Source: Phascolarctos cinereus (lineage: Eukaryota > Chordata > Mammalia > Diprotodontia > Phascolarctidae). Taken from it: a stretch of 64,000 nt of DNA. The position numbers and the translations under genes are program-made. The stretch covers positions 10,479,001-10,543,000 of the forward strand of contig NW_018344015.1 of NCBI RefSeq assembly GCF_002099425.1, written 5' to 3'. A model generated the notes under the pieces. It saw only the letters and a program-made list of their open reading frames with translations. It ran no database searches and had not been told where the DNA came from. Below, one piece after another: positions 59,490 through 64,000 of the stretch; the stretch's first letter is position 1; each line of letters begins with the position of its first letter.

Positions 59490-59700
59490 TATAATTAACA
59501 GAGGTAAGATACAGGAATTAATGAGGACTTGAGAAAGATTCACATAAAAGGTAATATTTTAGCTGAGACTTTAAGGAATGGAATCCAGGGGAGAGCAAGG
59601 AGAGCATTCTGGTTATGAAGTGAGCCAGTGAAAATTCCTGGAGTGGAGGGTTTGAACATCTTCTTTGGGAAACATTAAGGAATTCTCTGTCACTGTATTT
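59490..59700 (-). mobile_element. Antisense L2 fragment
   Basis: TAGCTGAGACTTTAAGGAATG (59,560), AGAGCATTCTGGTTATGAAG and GTGAGCCAGTGAAAATTCC match the reversed L2 near its CATGCCTGGAATG word. Confidence 0.65.
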
Positions 59701-59743
59701 CAATGAATTTATTTGTGGTGGGGGAAAGGGATGTCTGTATAAA

Positions 59744-59769
59744 AAGAGAGAGGGAAAGAGAGGGAGAGA

Positions 59770-59830
<61 letters not shown>
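59744..59830. repeat. (GA)n microsatellite
   Basis: GAGAGGGA steps grading into pure GA for about 30 units. The serine/leucine frames on the minus strand are a product of it. Confidence 0.97.
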
Positions 59831-59832
<2 letters not shown>

Positions 59833-59929
59833 CATATGATCTCATGCTATGAAAGACATTGGGCACCCAACGGAATATATTATATTTCATTTGAGAAGTG
59901 ATAGGTCTGACTATAATATTCTCCCCTCA

Positions 59930-60345
59930 CATTGACTCAGTCATTACATTTTACTCAAGTATGAACTATTATAATATGTAAGGCCTTTCAAATCTAACCC
60001 ATTCCTACCCTTCCAGTCTGACTATACTTCTATTCTTTCTACATTTTATATGATATAACATCACCCTATTTTATATTCTTCACACACAACATTACATCTC
60101 CTGATTCTATGCCTTTGAATTAACCATCCTCCATGCCTAGAATGTTCTTCCTCCTTACTGACACCTCTTAGCTTACTTGGATTTGTTCAAGACTGAATTC
60201 AAATGCCACTTCTCCTCAAAGACTTTTGCCATTTTTCCTCCTATCATCAATTAATAATGGCTTCTGCCTTCTGAAATTATATTCTTTTTACATTGTCCAT
60301 ATCCTATTTGTATAGTTATTTGCACATTGTCTTATTCATTCAATG
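59930..60345 (+). mobile_element. L2 fragment
   Basis: Sense words: AAGGCCTTTCAAATCTAACC, CATGCCTAGAATGTTCTTCC (60,133), GACTGAATTCAAATGCCAC and TTGCACATTGTCTTATTCA. It stops where the L2 GAGCTCCTTGAGGG word would begin, at the edge of the L1. Confidence 0.7.
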
Positions 60346-60354
60346 TGAGAGGGT

Positions 60355-61025
60355 TTTTTAACTTTTTGGGGGGCATTTCTATTTAAAGTTTTGAGTTCTA
60401 AATTCTACTCTTTTATCTCTCCCTTCCCTTCCTCCTCACTGAGATGGTAAACAATTAGATATAGATCATATATCTACAATTATGTAAAACATTTCCATAT
60501 TAGTCATTTTGTACAAAAAGACACAAATGAAAGGAAAAAAATGAAAGAAAGTGAAAAATAGCATGCTTCAGTCTTTACTCAAACAATATCAGTTATTTCT
60601 CTGGAGACAGATAAAGGATTGTTTTGGATCATTGTATTGCTGAGAATAGCTAAGTCATTCACAGAGGCGATAATGGGCATCCTTGCTCCACCCCCGACAG
60701 TATTAGGAAGGCTTTTAGTTTATCCTCATTGCATTGCTTATAGGTTTGGATAAGTATTACTTCTAATCTTAAGGAAACCTCCATTTTTTCCTATGCTTTG
60801 TAGTGTTTTCAACAGGAATGGGTGCTGTATTTTGGCAAAAGCTTTTTTCTGCATCAATTGATATAATTATGCAAATTCTATCAGTCTTATTGATATGATC
60901 AATTTTGTTAATAATTTTCCTAATATTGTATCAGCCCTGAATTCCTGGTATAAATCCTTCCTGGTCATAGTGTATGATCCTTGTGATATATTGCTGTAAT
61001 TTATTGGCTAGTGTTTTATTTAATA
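60355..61025 (-). mobile_element. Rearranged old L1 (3'UTR joined to RT)
   Basis: 60,355-60,660 is an L1 3'UTR and end of ORF2 (AAATAGCATGCTTCAGTC and ATTGTATTGCTGAGAATAGC on the plus strand). At about 60,664 it jumps to the RT codons (GGCGATAATGGGCATCC, ATGGGTGCTGTATTTTGGC, TTCCTGGTATAAATCCTTCC). The C-terminal half of ORF2 is missing. It ends at 61,025 against a HAL1-like copy of opposite strand. Confidence 0.75.
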
Positions 61026-61921
61026 CTGACCTGGAAAATAGATCAAGGAAAGACAGTGTAAGAATTATTGGATGCTCTGAAAGTCATGATCAAAATTTAA
61101 AAAAAAAAAAAGCCTGGACACTGTCTTTCAAGAAATGATAAAGTAAAACTGCCCTGATGTTCCAGAACCAGGCAGTAATAGAAAATGAAAGGATCTACTA
61201 GTCACTTCATGAAAGATGAAAGATAGAAACTCTCTGCAGTATCATAGCCAAATTCCAGAGCTCCCAGGTCAACCTGTAAGCAACCAGAAAGAAACAATTC
61301 AAATATTGTGGAAACAGACAGAATCACACAATATTTATCAGCTTTTACATTAAAATATTAGATGGTTTGCAATATTAAATTCTGGAGGTCAAAGGAGCTA
61401 TGATTAAAACCAAGAATCACCTATGCAGAAAAACTGAGTATAATCCTTCAGGAAAAAAATGATAATTCAATGAAAAAGAGAACTTTAAAGCATTCCTCAT
61501 GAAAAGACCAGAGTTGGATAGAAAATCTGTCTTTCAAAGAAAAGATTCAAGAGAAACCTAAAAAAAAAAAAAGGTAAACAGGAAGGAGAAGTCATAAAAA
61601 ATTCAATGAAATTAAAGTTTTTACATTCCCACATGGGAAGAAGATACTTGTAATTCCTAACAATCTTATAATTATTTTGGCAGTAACAAAGAATATACAT
61701 AGATAGATGACATAAGCATGAATTGAATATGATGGGATGATATCTAAAAAATATAATTAAGGGATGAGAAAGAAAAATGTCCTGAGAGAAAGGGTAAAAG
61801 GAAAATAAGGTAAATTATCTCACATAAAAGAGATGAAAAAATCTTTTACACTGGTGGGAATATGGAGGAGGTAGTCAAGGCAACTACTTGAACCTTACTT
61901 TCATTAGAATTCATTCAAGGG
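61026..61921 (+). mobile_element. HAL1-like fragment, ORF1 half and part of the 3'UTR
   Basis: Starts in the RRM codons (GACCTGGAAAATAGATCAAGG), then the C-terminal domain (CTCACAGTCACTTC-like worn codons; ACCAAGAATCACCTATGC at 61,410), the ORF1 end near 61,560, and 3'UTR words (AAATTATCTCACATAAAAG at 61,811, as at 20,040). It is cut at 61,921 by the next copy. No ORF2 follows before the cut. Confidence 0.78.
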
Positions 61922-64000
61922 GACAGAGCCAAGATGGTGGAGTAATAGCAGTTACTTGCTTGAGCTGTCCCCTAAACCCCTCCAAATACCTGTAAAAAAT
62001 GGCTCTAAACAAATTCCAAAGCAGCAGAACTCACAGAAAGAAAGTGAAACAAATTTCCAGCTCAAGACAGCCAAGATGGTTTATCAGAAAGTTATATCGT
62101 GCCAGACTGAAAGAGGCAGTTCATCATGGGCATGCAGGCCTCAGTGACCCTGGGGCAGGCCACAGAGGATGGAATCACTGGCAGCTGTGGTGGTTTCCAG
62201 ACCTCTCAACCTACAAAATCCAAATACAACTTAGAAGGTCAGTAGGAAAAGTCTGTGTCTGTTGTGAGAGAGAAGCACGGGGTTCCAGCCCTTGTCCCAG
62301 AGCATAGCCCTGGACCAATGGCTGCCTCCTGAGCTTCCAGCCCACAGACTAAGGGAGAATTGAGTGGCTGATTAGCAGGGATCTCTTTGCTGGCGCAGGA
62401 TTCTCTAGCTTTGCCGAGGCTTGGATCTAGGTCATAGTTCTTGGTGGCAGCCTTGGGGCAAGGAAGAGTGCTGGCATGGTGGAGCTTATAGTGGTGATAA
62501 AGAGATAACCCTTCTCACAGTTTCAAGGCAGAAGAGAGTGCTTGTGGTCACTCATAGATCAGAGTACAATCCATGAAAGGAATAAATACCTCGTCCCTTA
62601 TCATACCACCTTAGAAGAACTGAAAATTTACAGGTCCTTAGAAGTATCTCTGAAAACAGCTACACAAGCATGGGACAGTACATTCTCCACACTGGAAGCA
62701 GATTCGTACCTTAACAAAGAGTTTAAAACTGAAGTAATTGGCCGGGATCATGAGCAAGCAGCACAAAAAGTCAGACTATAGAATCTTACTTTGGTGACAA
62801 AGAAGATCAAAACATACAACCAGAAGAAGACAACAAAGTCAAACCTCCCACATCCAAAGCCTCCAAGAAAAAATAAGAATTGGTCCCAGGCCACGGAAGA
62901 GCTCAAAAAGGATTTTGAGAAGCAAGTAAGAGAAGTAGAGGAAAAATTGGGAAGAGAAATAAGAGTGATGCAAGAAAATCATGAAAAACAAGTTAACAGC
63001 TTGCTAAAAGAGATCCAAAAACATACTGAAGAAAATAACACCTTAAAAAATAGCCTAACCCAAATGGCAAAAGAGGTCCAAAATCCAATGATGAGAACAA
63101 TGCCTTCAAAAGCAAAATTGGCCAAATGGAAAAGGATGTCCAAAAGCTAACTGAAGAAAATACTTCCTTAAAAATTAGAATGGAGCAATTGGAAACTAGT
63201 GACTTTATGAGAAATCATGGCACTGTAAAAGAAATTCCAAAGAATGAAAAAATAGAAAACGAAGTGAAATATCTCATTGGAAAAACAACTGACTTGGAAA
63301 ATAGATCCAGGAAAGAGAATTTAAAAATTATTGGACTACCTGAAAGCCATGATCAAAAAAAGAGCCTAGACATCATCTTTCAAGAAATCATCAAGCAGAA
63401 CTGCCCTGATATTTTGGAAGCAGAGGTCAAAATAAAAATTGAAAGAATCCACCAATGACCTGCTGAAAGAGAACCCCAAAGGAAAACACCTAGGAATATT
63501 GTAGACAAATTCCAGAGTTCCCAGGTGAATGAAAAAATATTGCAAGCAGCCAGAAAGAAACAATTCAAGTATTGTGGAAACACAATCAGGATAACACAAG
63601 GTTTAGCAGCTTCTACATTAAGGGACAACAGCACATGGAATATAATATTCTGGAGGGCAAAGGAGATAGGATTGCAACCAAGAATCACCTACCCAGCAAA
63701 ACTGAGCACAATCCTTCAGGGGGGAAAATGGAAATTCAGTGAAACAGGAGATCTTCAAACATTGTTGATGAAAAGACCAGAGCTGAATAGAAAATTTGAC
63801 TTTCAGATACAAGACTCCAGAGAAACATGAAGAGGTAAACAGGAAAGAGAAATCATAAGAGATTTATTAAGGTTTAACTGTTTACATTCTGTATGGAAAG
63901 ATGATATTTGTAACTCATGAGTCCTTTGTCAGTATTAGAGTTTTTAGAGGGAAAAAATATTATATGTATGTATGTAGACAGACAGATAGATAGAGCACAC
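61922..64000 (+). mobile_element. HAL1-like element, 5' complete, running off the right edge
   Basis: Starts GGACAGAGCCAAGATGGTGG, the intact form of the 5' motif. The leader (61,922-62,749) matches 17,838-18,703 closely. ORF1 follows, then the start of the 3'UTR (GAGGTAAACAGGAAAGAG). It interrupts the previous copy's 3'UTR. What follows the 3'UTR start lies outside the window, so absence of ORF2 is inferred from the copy at 17,838. Confidence 0.8.
62750..63830 (+). pseudogene. Best-preserved HAL1-type ORF1
   Basis: About 360 codons from ATG 62,750 (MSKQHKKS) to TGA 63,828. N-terminus: YFGDKEDQNIQPEEDNKVKP. Coiled coil from about residue 50: ATEELKKDFEKQVREVEEKL and LTEENTSLKIRMEQLETSDF. RRM from about residue 183: NRSRKENLKIIGLPESHDQK, then CPDILEAEVKIKIERIHQ. 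C-terminal domain from about residue 262: ILQAARKKQFKYCGNTIRIT and EIGLQPRITYPAKLSTILQG, ending RKFDFQIQDSRET. Three main frames (62,791-63,150, 63,126-63,458, 63,525-63,830) are separated by a few stops or shifts, fewer than in the copy at 18,704. It is likely the youngest of the set. Confidence 0.88.

Noticed and set aside
59518-59890. Ser-Leu repeat proteins on the minus strand
   Set aside because: Caused by the (GA)n microsatellite. Present in two frames, as expected from a simple repeat.

Overview
This 64-kb window looks like an intergenic stretch of a marsupial genome. The main reason is the SINE content. At 58,475-58,621 (minus strand) lies a tRNA-type SINE with the layout typical of marsupials: a start like GGGGGACAGCTAGGTGG, then an ACTAGCTGTGTGAC box, then an A-rich tail. 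Three further SINEs carry the tail of an RTE-clade LINE. Old L2, L3/CR1 and MIR copies, AT-rich DNA and many dinucleotide repeats fit this. The species cannot be told from the sequence. I recognise no intact host gene, tRNA, rRNA or CpG island. The long open frames are LINE ORFs or low-complexity frames, except one weak exon-like stretch on the minus strand at 25,067-26,300.

Layout. 1-1,062: two LINE 5' ends on the minus strand. 1,180-5,320: two L2 copies with a SINE, an antisense L2 and a CA/TA repeat. 7,960-13,905: one old L3/CR1 copy interrupted by a MIR, a 3.5-kb L1 with a perfect 12-bp target-site duplication (TSD), and an RTE-tailed SINE. 14,149-15,231: an internally deleted half-L1 (HAL1-like) element. 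17,838-20,775: a HAL1-like element with both ends, carrying an L1-type ORF1 but no ORF2. 25,248-26,258: an L1 3' fragment. 26,567-33,338: an end-to-end L1 on the minus strand with an 11-bp TSD, tandem 5'UTR units, ORF1 and ORF2. About 34,300-34,935: a probable solo LTR fossil. 35,265-38,640: L1 inside L1. 39,155-46,415: an RTE element interrupted by an L1 5'UTR piece and by a 5.1-kb L1. 48,640-51,995: an L2 interrupted by an internally deleted L1. 53,075-54,235: an antisense L2 with an RTE-tailed SINE. 54,386-59,346: a 5-kb L1 carrying the marsupial SINE. 59,490-64,000: L2 pieces, a rearranged L1, and two HAL1-like copies head to tail, the second running off the window.

The elements depend on one another. 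L1 ORF2 is the likely enzyme source for the ORF1-only HAL1-like elements, which share a 3'-terminal motif with L1, and for the A-tailed SINE. The RTE at 39,155-46,415 has the same 3' tail as the RTE-tailed SINEs and so represents their likely enzyme source. Nesting gives a relative age order: L2, L3 and MIR oldest, then RTE and its SINEs, then L1 and HAL1-like copies, with microsatellites growing from LINE and SINE sequence last. I see no new coding system. The most interesting items are the ORF1-only element and its origin, the internally deleted elements with TSDs, a duplication of about 115 bp around a tail-only insertion, and the tandem 5'UTR units of the end-to-end L1.
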